Source: Leucaena leucocephala (Eukaryota; Streptophyta; Magnoliopsida; Fabales; Fabaceae). Taken from it: a DNA stretch of 64,000 nt. Shown here piece after piece: positions 22,622-34,800 of this stretch. The notes under the pieces were generated by a model. That model was not told the DNA's origin. It saw only the letters and a list, made by a program, of their open reading frames with translations, and ran no database searches. Within the stretch, counting starts at the first letter, position 1. Each line of letters begins with the position of its first letter. The translations under genes were made by a program, and so were the position numbers. The stretch covers positions 26,743,001 to 26,807,000 of the forward strand of contig CM073519.1 of assembly GCA_037074615.1 (NCBI GenBank), read 5' to 3'.

Positions 22622-25045
22622 CTGGGATAGGCTAAAAATTTGGCACATGGAATAAATATGATTAGTTGATCCAGTATTTGCCCTGAGGCAGTATAAAGAG
22701 GGGTGAAATGACAATTATGCCCTTAGGGTTAGTATAGTGCAAGAAAGGACACCAAGGGTATTTTGGTTATTTTCCAAGGGATGGATAGTAGATAAATCTT
22801 TAGTATATCAATGTCAATGGTATGAGAAACCTATACATTAATTTTTAGGACAAAATACATATCCTGGTATATTATAAAAAATTAGAAACAGAACACAGTC
22901 CGGTTGTTGTGAAACTGCTTTGATTGGTATCGGATTGGACTAGAAATTTTCCAGAAGCTTCCTTACATGGGCAGCACGTCACATACCCCTCTTAGGTGCC
23001 CCATGATCTGTCCCACATCATGTCATAATTATTCATTTTAGAAAAAGTTAAATTTAAGATTAAATGTGAGCCCTCGGATCAAATAGTATACAAATCAATC
23101 TTGGCCATCCATTTTCACCCAAATTTCTCTATAAATACCCTCTCATTTTAGACCTATTCGGAAGCCCTTGGAAACATGGGGAAACTCTTGCAAAATTTCC
23201 ACTCAACCAAGAGAGAAGCACACAACTTGAAGCAAGAAGCATGGTAATCATCTCCCTTGATCTTGAGCTTTATTCTAGCAAGTTAGCTCTTGGTTTTAAG
23301 GGGATTTTGTTCTCTATTTCCCTTATGAATGCTGCTGGATGTGCTGTCCATATGTGGTTAAAATATAAGTTTTATGTTATGGATAGTTTAGACAAGCTTA
23401 AACAAGCTAGAATCAAGTGGTATAAGCTTGGAAATTCAAGTATGTTTGGATTTAGGGTTTTGTGTTCTTGCTGGTACTGTATGTGGTACTGTTCCTATGA
23501 TGGAATTTCATGATTTTGATGCTTCCAATGAGTTTAAAATGGAAAATTGTGTGGGGGATAAAGTAGGAGAACAAGTATTGGAAGCATTGGAATCAAAATG
23601 TGAATTTTTGGGAATCGAGGGCTTCACTTTAGTTTGGGACTGTAGCAACTGAAGTGTTTTGATTTTGGAAATTCTAGTTTCATATTTGGATTCTACATGA
23701 AAAATTATGTGGAAATGAACCATGAGAATTTATTTTGGAAAGATGGAAGTAAGAAACATAAAGTAGAGAAAGAAAGGGAGATAGTGAAAACCTAGTCTTG
23801 GTTTTGTATTCAAGTTGAGTTGTAACTTGATATTATTGTGTAATGGCTAGGTTTTGCCATTTGTGAAGGAAGTAAAGAACCTCAAGAATACCTTGACAAG
23901 GATAACTAAAAGGTAGCAAGGACACCTAACTATAACTAATGTTTGTTTAATTGTTTTGCTTGCTTGTTGATTATGGTGTTTGGTTGAGCTTGAGCTGATG
24001 TCATCATGTTATGATGAAGTATGAATGACTGCAACTCCTTGCAAGTTATTCCATGACAATATGCATGTTAGACATTGCTTATGTACCATTATGAAGTAGC
24101 TCCCATCTCATGATAACATGTTAAGCATCCAATTATTCATGCATGATATTATAGTTTGTGTAACTTGCTATTTGGATTTCCATGAAATCTCATTCCTTCC
24201 ACATGCATAACTATGTTTTAGGTGATGAATCCTCTCAAGGGAAGAGAGTAAATGTTGATGATTAAGTTTGTATAATAAGTTACATGACTCACATGATACT
24301 ATAAGGTGATATGCTAGCATGTATGGTGTATGTTTCTGTAACTATATTTTGAGGCTCACGCTTTGTGATGATGGTTATAACATCTAAACCAACGAGTTTT
24401 AGTCTGAAACTTAGCATGATTACATTTAAGATACATAGATTTAAATGAACACCAAGAACACCTCATTTGGATAAGTATCCAAATTGTTATGATTTTCCAA
24501 AGTTGGAAGTAAGATCTGGAATTGAGATAAAGCTAGTGCTGAGAGGCAGTAACGTTCACGTAATGATTTCATATGTCAAATGAACGGGTTTTTTACGAAA
24601 TTTTATGAGCTTAAATAGTATGTCTAGATCTTCAAATCAATAAGTAACATAGTTCATTTGGATAAGTAATCAAAGAGAAATCAATTTTTGAAGTTAAGCA
24701 AAGAAACTGGAACTTCCAGATTTTACCAAATGAACAGTGATTTTTTAACTAATAAACTGATTTCATGTGGACAATAAAACCTCATTTTCATATTTTTTCC
24801 TCAAATATCTATGAAAGATATTTCATTAGAAATTGGAACCAAATTATTTCAATTTTTATACAAGTAATTATGAATTTTCAAAGTAGGATACATGTTATGG
24901 AGTTACCAAATGACAATAAAAGTGAACAATACCCAAGAGCAATTCTTTTAGAAATAAATGATTTCGAAGCAAATGATCATGTAATTGGTTCCAATCACTT
25001 CTAATGGAGTATAATTGAGGTTAAAAATAAGGATGTGACAAAAGT

Positions 25046-25892
25046 TATCCTAAACTTGTATGTATTGAATGTTATACTTGGTTGTGCTATGACTTGGCTG
25101 AATTGTGTTGCATAGGTGCTTATATTGAAGCTCTATTTCTATGATTACTTTGGCCAATTGTATTTCATATGTTACATGGAAGCATGCACATTACACAATG
25201 TTAACACTTTCACAAGCAAGCACAAGTATTTACATTAATGCATGCATTATTTAGTACCCTTTGCTACTGAGGTTTCCCCAAAAAATCTCACCCCTTCCAT
25301 GTAATCCCAATCCTATAAGGTTTATGAATGATAAAAGAGGATGAAGAAGCATGAAGAGAAGCTAGGGATTGGATAGTATATATGTTATATATGTTATATG
25401 ATGAATGTATAAATTGTTGCAAGTAATGAGGTTATATGACATGATTGAGCCACAATGCTCATGATATAATGAAGAATAGTTAACATGTCAAGCTTTATTT
25501 TGACACCAATAACGCCTTATTTCGATGTCTGTACAAAGAGAACAGATTTTTGAAAGTAAGGGACTAGAATCTATTTTCAGAACTTTTGACCAAATGAACA
25601 GTAATCTTTGACGAATAAACTGTATTAATTGACTAAGCATTTGGTCTGAAAATTATTTTTTCCTTAAATTTTAAGATGTTATCTTCACATAGCCTTTTGA
25701 ACCACTTCATTTTAATTTTTCTAAAATTAATTATGAATTTGTGAATTTCATTGCCAAATCTAGAATACCATATGAACAGTAACTCGAGAAGAGTAAAAAT
25801 TTCAGATTTAGCTAATGGACTTCAAAGGTCTTGTAAATGGTTTTAAATGCTATTGAATGGTCCCTAAGATGTATGAAAGTAAGGATGTTTCA
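25046..25892 (+). repeat. LTR O1, last piece
   Basis: Continues O1 after O2. It matches 51010-51701 of S6 (gctactgaggtttcccc..., ccttccatgtaatcccaatcc, agctagggattggatagt). The end, GGATGTTTCA, is a mutated U5 end that abuts copia LTR sequence at 25893. The three pieces and the missing start add up to an LTR of about 3.0 kb. Its left TSD is outside the window. Confidence 0.84.
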
Positions 25893-26074
25893 CTTTTGGT
25901 GCCTTCAGTACAGCAATTGACTCCCTTAATTACTCCTCCTTACTTCCTGCAATGTCACAATCCCAACTTCAGATAACCAATCTCTTAAGCTAATAGAATG
26001 AAAGAAAACTTTTACAGTCTCTCTCAAAGAGTAAATATGATGTTACACATTGAAGCTCAATGAATGTGGAATTG
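25893..26074 (-). repeat. 3' LTR of the copia element, smaller piece
   Basis: Aligns with 52606-52790 of the 5' LTR (shared ttggtgcc, ctcccttaattactcc and gaagctcaatgaatgtggaattg). Its left side is cut by O1 ending at 25892; its right side by the palindrome starting at 26075. Confidence 0.87.
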
Positions 26075-29000
26075 TGTCACATCCTTACTTTCCACCTCAA
26101 TTATACTTCAATATAAGTTATTGGAACCAATTAAATGACCATTTGCTTTGGAAAAATTTTTTTCAAAAGGATTGCTCTCGGGTACTGGTCACGTTACTGT
26201 TCATTTGATAATTTCAGGACATGTACCCTATTTTGAAAATTCATAATTAATTGCAAAAAAATAAAAATAATTTGGTTCGAATTCCTAATGGAAAATCTTT
26301 CATATATCTTTGAAGGAAAAATATGAAACTGAGGTTTTCTTGTCCACATAAAATCAGTTTATTCATTATAAATCACTGTTCATTTTGTAAAATCTAGAAT
26401 TTCCAGGTTCTTTGCCTTAAATTACAAAATTCATTTCTCTTTGATTACTTATCCAAATAAACTTTGTTACCTATGGATTCGAAGATCTAGATGTCCTATT
26501 TAAGCTCACACAATTTCATGGAAAAACTCATTTATTTTATATGTTAAATCATGGTGTGAACGTCGCTGCCTCTGAACACTCACTCTATCTCAATTCTAGA
26601 TTTTAACTTCAACTTAGAAAACTCGTAACAAATCGAATTCTTAACCAATTGAGGCGTTCTTAGTGTTCATTTAAAGATCTCTGTCTTAACTATAATCAAA
26701 CCAAATTTCAAGTTCAAATTCATTTGTTAATGCCTCTTAATGATCGTCACACCATCACAGCCTCAGGAAAGAAATTTCAGGATCATACAACATTCATCCA
26801 GACATGCTATCATATGCTTCCATATTGTCAAGTAGCTCATGTAATTTTTTATACAAACTCATCCATCTATGTTTAACCTCTTTCCTTGTGAAGTTCCAGC
26901 TCCTATGACATGGTTATGCATATGGAAGGAATGAGATTTCATGGAAATCCCAATAGCAAGTTACACAAACCATAATATCATGCATGATTAATTGAATGCT
27001 TAACATGTTATCATGAGATGGGAGCTACTTCATAATGGTACATAAGCAAACTCTAACATGCATATTGTCATGACATAACTTGCAAGGAATTGCAATTATT
27101 CATATCTCATAATCAATATGATCACACATTCTCATACTCAACCAAATACCATAATCAACAAGCAAGCAAACAATTAAGCAAACATGAAACTATAGTTAGG
27201 TATTCTTGCTACCTTTTAGCTATCTTTGTCAAGATCTTCTTGGAATGATTTCCTTCCTTCACAAATGTCAAAACCTAGCCATTACAAAGTAATATCAAGT
27301 TACAATTCAACTTGAAACCAAATCCAAGACTAGGTTTTCACTAACTTCCATTCTTTTTCCAATCTGCTGATCCAATCTTTCACTTTTTGTATCTCAAATG
27401 TCAGAGGACTATGCTTAAAAAATTTTGCCATCCACTGTTGAAGTCCAGCAAGATCTACTGTCTATCTTGGCAGCTCTACTATCTACTGAACCATCTATGG
27501 TTCTGTATTAGCTGTACCCGCAAATTCTAGTTGCCATATGTTCTCTACATCTTCTGCTACAGCAGCTACTCTGGCAGCATCCCTTTCCTGTTTGCTCCAA
27601 ACTTGAGTGGCTCTTTCTTCCTCAATCAATATATGTTGCTATTCTAATCGTCTGTGAGAATACATGACAATTCGATAGAGAACCTACAGCAACCAGAATC
27701 TGCGGGTATAGCTAATATAGAACCAGAGATGGTTCAACAGATAGTAGAGCTGCCAAGACAAACAGCAAATCCCGTTGGCATTCAATAGTGAATGACAAAA
27801 TTCTGTAAGCATAGTCCTCCAACATTTGAGGGGACGTTTAAGGTACAGAAAGTGGAAGATTGGATCAGCAGATTGGAGAAATAATGGAAGTTAGTGAAAA
27901 CCTAATATTGGATTTGGTTTCATGTTGAATTGTAACTTGATATTACTTTGTAATGGCTAGGTTTTGACATTTGTGAAAGAAGGAAATCATTCCAAGAAGA
28001 CCTTGACAAAGATAGCTAAGAGGTAACAAGAATACCTAACTATAATTTCATGTTTGCTTAATTGTTTGCTTGCTTGTTGATTATAGTGTTTGGTTGAGCA
28101 TGAGAATGTGTCATCATATTGATGATGAGATATGAATAATTGCAACTCCTTGCAAGTTATGTCATGACAATATGCATGTTAGAGTTTGCTTATGTACCAT
28201 TATGAAGTAGGTCCCATCTCATGATAACATGTTAAGCATTCAATTAATCATGCATGATATTATGGTTTGTGTAACTTGCTATTGGGATTTCCATGAAATC
28301 TCATTCCTTCCATATGCATAACCATGTCATAGGTGCTGGAACTTCACATGGAAAGAGGGTAAACATAGATGGATGAGTTTGTATAACAAATTACATGAGT
28401 TACTTGACAATATGGAAGCATATGATAGCATGTATGGATGAATGTTGTATGATCCTAAAATTTCTTTCTTGATGCTGTGATGGTGTGACGATCATTAGGA
28501 TGCCTTAACAAATGAATTTTAACTTGAAATTTTAAGACAGATCTTTAAATGAACACCAAGAACGCCTCAATTGGTTAAGAATTCGATTTGTTATGATTTT
28601 TCTAATTTGAAGTTAAAAGCTGGAATTGAGATAGAGTGAGTGTTCAGAGGCAGCGATGTTCATATGATGATTTCATATATCAAATAAACGAGCTTTTCCA
28701 TTAAATTGTGTGAGCTCAAAGAGGACATCTAGAGCTTCAAATCCATAAATAACATTATTTATTTGGATAAGTAACCAAGGATAAATGAATTTTTGAAGTT
28801 CAGGCAAAGAACCTGGAACTTCCAGATTTTACCAAATGAACAGTGATTTATAAAGAATAAACTGATTTCATGTGGACAAGAAAACCTTAACTTCATATTT
28901 TTCCTTCAAAGATATATGAAAGAGCTTCCATTAGTAATTTGAACCAAATTATTTTCATTTTTTTGCAATTAATTATGAATTTTCAAAGTAGGGTACATAT

Positions 29001-29146
29001 TCTGGAATTACTAAATGAACAGTAATGTGAACAATACCCTAAGAGCAATCCTTTTGAAAATGAATGTTTCCAAAGCAAATGGTCATTTAATTGGTTCCAA
29101 TAACTTCTAATGAAGTATAATTGAGGTTGAAAGTAAGGATGTGACA
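26075..29146. mobile_element. Palindromic K-family retroelement (inverted duplication), TSD AATTG
   Basis: The two ends are reverse complements: TGTCACATCCTTACTTTC on the left, GAAAGTAAGGATGTGACA on the right. Complementarity runs inward to about 27550 and 27671, giving two arms of about 1.47 kb and a spacer of about 120 bp. Exact aattg duplications (26070-26074, 29147-29151) and comparison with the intact copia 5' LTR show a single integration event. The outer 1.27 kb of each arm is the U5-side part of a K LTR. The inner about 0.2 kb is gag (right arm, plus strand: KHSPPTFEG at 27807-27833; left arm, minus strand: the same motif). Gag with three visible stops continues into the spacer on the minus strand. 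No pol, primer site or polypurine tract is present. Confidence 0.9.
27351..27890. pseudogene. Ty3/gypsy gag fragment, mirrored, at the centre of the palindrome
   Basis: On the minus strand (about 27640 to 27351) a frame with three TAG stops reads ERATQVWSKQERDAARVAAV, then further on FFKHSPLTFE and VKDWISRLEKEW. On the plus strand (27807-27890) the mirror copy reads KHSPPTFEG and VEDWISRLEK. This is the pattern of plant chromovirus-like Gag (NPPTFEG...AEDWL). It is the only gag trace of family K in the window and shows that a gag-coding relative existed. Confidence 0.72.
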
Positions 29147-29151
29147 AATTG

Positions 29152-30280
29152 CATAGAGAATGAAGAATAATTGAGAATGTAATAAATTTAGAAGTTGTTA
29201 TATCAGTTTGTTAGTTATTGTCTTCATTCAATGCGCAGTCCTTAAAAAACATTTATTTCAGTTGTTGCTGTTACACTCATATTTGTAACTGTTGAAGTGA
29301 AGTCATGTTTGTTAGCTAACGAGTAGGTAAGTATTTAATGCGTTGCCAGAAGTTGAAAGTTTCTATTGCGTGTAGCCTTAATCATCTTAAATTCTTAGCC
29401 TTTTTTAAATACACTCAGTTAAAAAGGATCAGTTAGTTGTTAAAACATTAATTTGAGTATACAAACTGTTAATAAATAACTTGTTTGAAGAATTGAATTC
29501 ATAATTAACTTCATGTGGCCTTTCAGAGAAACGATATGTTGTATTAATCGATTACTCAATCGATTAATGCATAGTTAGTGAGTGAGATAGAAAAATAGAG
29601 CATCGCACTAATCAGTTTATTCAAGAATATATAATATAAACTTGTGAATTAATCTCTTAATGCAAATTAATTGATTAACCAATCGATTAATTAGTTTATA
29701 TTTGAATTTCACAAAAGTTGATACTTTACTGATTAATCAACCAGTTAATAGATTAATATAAATTAATCAATTAACCAATCGATTAATAACAATATCTTTG
29801 TTGAAGAGAAAATCTATTTTTAATAGGTTAGTAGATTAACTAATCAATTAATTGGGTCATTAACTTACTTCTAGAAGGAAATCCCTCAACATTAATCGAT
29901 TAAGATTAATGGTCACTCATTAATTGCTTAACTAATCGATTAATTGATTTTCCTTTGTAAAACTAATTGCTGGCTTTATATTAATCTATCATTCAATCTA
30001 TTGATTGATATTAATTGATTAACTAATCAATTAATTATCAAGAATCGAATAACTAATCGATTAACTCTACTAACTTCTTCTTTTAACTTAATTTGAATAA
30101 AAGCACATTTTTGTTACTTCAAAAATCACTTTTCACATCATAAATAAACTAAATTCTTTTATTCTCTTTTGTCATCATCAAAATATATTCAAGCTAACAT
30201 TCTAGTATCTTTAAATTATTCTTAGTATTACAAAAAGACTTTTTGCTACTTGGCATCATCAAAACATATTTAATCTAACA
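29152..30280 (-). repeat. 3' LTR of the copia element, larger piece
   Basis: Matches 52780-54035 of the 5' LTR. The outer part (25893-26074) is separated from it by the palindromic element, which duplicated aattg. The stretch 29541-30066 is packed with ATCGATTA and related AATCGATTAA/TTAATTGATT motifs, as in the 5' LTR. The element-strand start TGTTAGATTAAATATG is intact here. Confidence 0.88.
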
Positions 30281-30295
30281 TTCTCCCCTTTTTTG
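30281..30295 (-). other. Polypurine tract of the copia element
   Basis: The plus strand reads ttctccccttttttg directly beside the LTR edge, so the element strand reads caaaaaaggggagaa just before TGTTAGATT. This is the expected plus-strand DNA priming site. Confidence 0.75.
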
Positions 30296-30823
30296 ATACT
30301 GGCAAATCATTAAAGAGAAGTATATTTTTGGCAAATCATTAAAGAGAAGTAAATTTTTCTCCCCCTATTTGTCATAAGCAAGAAGTTAGAAGTACAAAGA
30401 AGCATGACATAAAAAAGTGAAGCATGATTTGAAGGAAGATTTGCAAATAAACAGAGAAAGTTTAGATGTGCTCATTTGATTTTAGCACGATGTTGTAGTG
30501 ATCTTTCTTCTTGATTATGGTCAGCAACAAAGATTTTGACATCATTTGATTCGAAGCCTTTAATTGGTTGCCTTGAGTTTAGAATAGATTAGTTGATTAG
30601 TTGTTCGATTAATCTATCCTCTGTTTGGTTCTACTTTTCAATTCTATAATAGAGCATCCTGCACAAATTTAACTATACACTCCGATGCTTAAATTAGTAA
30701 CTTTAATGATCAAAGCATATTAAATATCAATTATTTTGAGAAGATGGATTTTGAATAAGTTTGAAAGAAAACTTTGTACGTAAAGTATAATCTTTATAGT
30801 TCACTGGGATTTACCATTCCCAA
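30296..30823 (-). other. 3' untranslated stretch of the copia element
   Basis: This lies between RNase H and the 3' LTR and shows no coding blocks. Near the LTR a segment of about 28 bp (ggcaaatcattaaagagaag...) is duplicated at about 30302 and 30331, together with a second C-rich tract (ttctccccc, 30357-30365) that would be a polypurine tract on the element strand. SIRE relatives may carry an env-like frame here; none is visible. Confidence 0.6.
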
Positions 30824-31184
30824 TTATGTCCTGATGTAGTTGAATTGATCTTGAACAAGTGGTTTGGTGAAAATATCTACTAGTTGAAGATGAGTTGGAA
30901 TTAATTCAACTTTTATATCTTTCTTTTGCACGTGGTCTCTTATGAAGTGGTTCTTAATATCAATGTGCTTTTTTTCAGGAATGTAGCACTGGATTCTTTG
31001 ATAGACTAATTGTGCTTGTATTGTCACAAAGAATAGGAATTTCTTTCAACTTTATTCCCAGATCTTGAAGTTGTTGTTTGAGCCATAGTACTTGTTCACA
31101 ATAACTACCAACCGCTATATACTCAGCTTCTATTAAGGAGATAGCCACTTGTATTGTTTCTTGCTGAACCATGAGATTAGACAA
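30824..31184 (-). pseudogene. copia RNase H domain (frameshifted)
   Basis: Two overlapping minus-strand frames, 30975-31184 and 30824-31027, encode the two halves in different phases, so there is a frameshift near 30990. Motifs are SLIEAEYIAVGSYC (usual STAEAEYIAAGSCC), ILCDNTSTISLSKNPVLHS, KHIDIKNHFIRDHV and LVDIFTKPL. These are the conserved end of copia pol, which removes the RNA strand of the RNA-DNA hybrid. No env-like frame follows downstream. Confidence 0.92.
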
Positions 31185-31189
31185 CCACC

Positions 31190-31868
31190 AAAATATTCAC
31201 ATTGCTCGCTGGTACTTTTCCTATCAGTTTTGTATCCTCCTTGGTCAAAGTCTGAGTAAACTACCAAGTATAATGCTCCTCCCATGGGAAATCATATACA
31301 AAGATCAATGGTTCCTACCTGGTATCTAAATATTCTTTTTACAACTTCAACATGGGACTCCTTTGGAGCAGCTTGATATCTAGCACAAATTCCCATAATT
31401 GAATGTCTGGTCTTCTTGTATTGAGGTAAAGAAGAAATCATATCATTCCTCCATATTTTGTAATGTTGAAGTCTTGCCCTTTCTCATCTTTATCTAACAT
31501 AGCATCTGTGCTCATCGAAGTTTATACACATTTAGCTTGATCCATGTCAAAGTTCTTTAGTAGCTCCTTCATGTATTTGGACTATAGATGAAGATGCCAT
31601 TTGCTCATTGTCTGATTTGTAGTCCAAAAAAGAAATTTAATTCTCCTATCATAGACATTTCAAATTATCCCTGCGTTAGCTTAGTAAACTCTTGACAAAG
31701 ATGCTCATTAGTAGCCCCAAAAATAATATTATCAACATAAATTTGAACAACTAAAAGATTAGACTTGTTTCTTTTGATAAACAACATATTATCTACATTT
31801 CCTCTTTCAAAGCCTTTTCCTATCAAGAATTTGCTAGGATGATCATGCCAAGCTCTAGGAGCTTGTTT
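31190..31868 (-). pseudogene. copia reverse transcriptase, C-terminal part (pseudogene)
   Basis: The minus strand from 31868 gives KQAPRAWHD, then FLIGKGFERGNVDNMLFIK, then VQIYVDNIIFGATNEHLC: the thumb-side half of a copia reverse transcriptase. The active-site motif, normally YVDD, reads YVDN at 31728-31739, so the second catalytic Asp is Asn. S1 separates it from the N-terminal half at 38.3 kb. Stops follow further toward RNase H. Normal role: copying element RNA to DNA in the cytoplasmic particle. Confidence 0.9.
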
Positions 31869-31873
31869 TGACC

Positions 31874-34800
31874 TGTTGTATCTTTATTTTCAACCTCAAT
31901 TATACTCAATTGGAAGCCATTTGAACTAATTACATACCCCTTTTCTTTAGAAACATGCATTTTCAAAAGATTTGTTCTTAGGTACTGTTCACAGGTACTA
32001 TCATTTGGTAATCCAGAATACATTCCTAACTTTGAAAATTCATAATTAAATCTAGAAAAATTGGAATGGGGTGGTTTCAATTTCTAATGAAAGCTATTTC
32101 ATTTAAATTTGAAGGAAAAATGTAAAATTGAGGTTTTATTGTCTAAATGTAATTAGTTTATTTCTCGTTAGTTACTTGTCAAAATGAAACGTGTACCTAA
32201 GAATTTATATCTTCAAATGTGTTCTTTAGGCCCATAAATTTTCATAGAAAAATTCTTTTGTTTACTATATGAAATTAGTGGTTGAACATCACTAACTTCC
32301 GTTGCTCATTTTATCTCAATTTCGGATTTTATCTCCAAATTAGAAAAATCATAGTAAATTGAATACTTAACGAATTGAGGTGTTCTTGGTGCACATTTAA
32401 AGCTCTGTATCTTATCTATTTTCATACTAAATTCCAAGTCCAAAATCATTAGTTAAGTCATCATAATTATCGTCATAATGATACTACCTCATATTACAAA
32501 CACACTATATCATGCTAGGTATACCATCAAGTCATCATCATAGTACCAAGTGATCAACATAACTTATTACACAAGTTCAATCATATATATTTAACCTTTT
32601 TCCTTAAGATGTTCTAGCACCTATAACATGGTTATGCATATGGAAAGAATGAGATTTCATGGAAATCTCAATAACAAGTCATACAAACTATAATATCATG
32701 CATGATTAATTAGATGCTTAACATGTTATCATGAGATGGGAGCTACTTCATAATAATACATAAGCAAACTCTAACATGTATATTGTCATGACATTAGTTG
32801 CAAGGAGTTGCAATCATTCATACTTCATCATCATCATGATGGCATAATCTTAACCTCAACCAAACATCATAACTAACAAGCAAGCATACAATCAAACAAA
32901 CATGAAATTATAGTTAGGTATTCTTGCCACCTCCTAAGATATTATTGTCACACTCTTCTTGAAATGTTCTTCTTCTCATACAAATGTCAAAACCTAGCCA
33001 TTACAAAGTAACATCAAGTTACAACTCAACTTGGAAACAATTCCAAGACTAGGTTTTCACTAACTTCTATTATTTTTCCATTTTAGGTTCCATGCTTCTA
33101 TCTTTCTAAAGTAACTTCTCATGGTTTATTTCCACACAATTTTTCACGTAGAATCCAAATATGAAACCAGAATTTCTAAAATCAAAACACGTCCTTGGCT
33201 GCTGTACAAAAGCATCAATTATTTTCCAAAAATTCACATTTTGATTCCAATGCTTCCAATACTTGTTTCTCTACTTTATCCCCACACAATTTTCCATTTT
33301 AAACTCATTAGAAGCATCAAAATCATGAAATTTCAACATATGAATAGTGATTCATACAATGGCATCCAATAATACAAAACCCTAACTACATGCATACTTG
33401 AATTTCCAAGCCTATACAACTTGATTCTAGCTTTTTTAAGCTTATATAAACTATCCATAACATAAAACTCATATTCTTATCTCATATGGAAAGCATGTCC
33501 AGCAGCATCATTAAGGGAAATATGTCACAAAAACCTCTTAAAACCAAGAGCCAACATGTTTCTTTCTTGCTTTAAAGAAAATTTTGGCAGAGGGTCCCTA
33601 ATGTGCTCAAGATGCCGAACTAAGTCTGATTTGGTGGGGTATTTATAGGCAAATTGGGGTAGAAATGGAAGGCCAAGCTTGCCCTAGAAGCCTTCTAATG
33701 ATGCCATGCATGACCTCATTTAGGGCTGTGTTTGGCTGAAGAAAGGTAGAAATACTGATAGGAAAAATTTTAGTCCAATCCGGTACTGATCTGAGCAGTT
33801 TCAAAAAAACCAGACTATTTTATGTTCCTAATTTTTATAATAGTCCAGAATTTGTATTTTGTAATGAAAACCAGTATCTAGATTTTTTTCTACCATTGAC
33901 ATTGTTAGACAAGTATTTATCTGCCAACCATCCCTTAAGAAATGACCAAAATACCCTTATTGCACTTTCTTGCACTATATTAACACTAAGGTCATAATTC
34001 TCATTTCACACCTCTTTATACTTCATCAGAGTATATACTGGCTCTAGCCAATCCCCCTTTACTTGCTTGTATGTTTTTGACCTATATAGAATGACCAAAA
34101 TACCCTCCATCCATCTCTGGTACAATATGGCTACACAGGGGCATTTTTATAATTTCACACTTTTTTGGGGTTGCTCTAGACTCTGGCCCACTTAACTGTC
34201 CAATCACCTTATTGGGATTCTGGGACGCCATTTTGGGCCTTGATATTAAACTGTAAATTCCCATAAGAATTCTATAGGATTCCTTTTCTGACTCTATCAA
34301 TTTTATAAATTCTTATATTAAATATGGGAATTTACTATAAAGCTTCATCTGATTCTGAGGTCCAAAAAATATTGTAATAAATTTCCCCAACTTCAAGAAT
34401 TCATATCAATTAATTAGGATCTCAAATCACAAATATGTGTTGCGTTCAACTGATCAGAATAATTTTCTTTATTTACTTATAAAATTTGGAACTGAACTAC
34501 TTTAAGGCAATTTTAGATCTTTTCTGGCTCAAGTTTCTCATAATTATATTTTTATCCCTGAACTTTTGATAAATTATATTTAAGTCCCTAAAATTTTAGT
34601 AACTACACCTTTTGGACCAACTTTTATTTCTACTTTTACTTTTGGCCTTCTGTCATATCCTGATATTTCCCTATCGATATAATACTGTTAGTGGAAAGAG
34701 GCTTTGAAAGGATTATGATGAAGATAAGAAGAAATAATAAATGTTAGATGATTCTTTAAGGAAGAGAAGGACTAAAATGAAAAGTAGAAAAGGTTAAAGG

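Larger units (their letters stand above)
15494..25040 (+). mobile_element. Solo LTR O2, family K, in O1 (interrupted by element T)
   Basis: Begins TGTCATATCC and ends GGATGTGACA. Without T it is about 3.2 kb, like S4, to which it is most similar. Flanks are gaact (15489-15493) and aaagt (25041-25045). These differ, but the related S6 has aaact at the empty site, so each copy of the TSD seems to carry one substitution. TATAAATA box at 23130-23137 (+). The frames at 23241-23513 and 23428-23652 lie inside the LTR, and the first has a mirror in S4 (42642-42860). Confidence 0.83.

Noticed and set aside
23241..23652. Overlapping frames that look like a small protein gene
   Set aside because: They lie inside LTR O2; the mirrored stretch in S4 (42642-42860) is open in a similar way only because the LTRs are related. 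No start context or family support was seen.
30296..30823. env-like frame expected in some SIRE elements
   Set aside because: The region is about 0.5 kb with no open frame, transmembrane pattern or similarity that could support an envelope-like gene.
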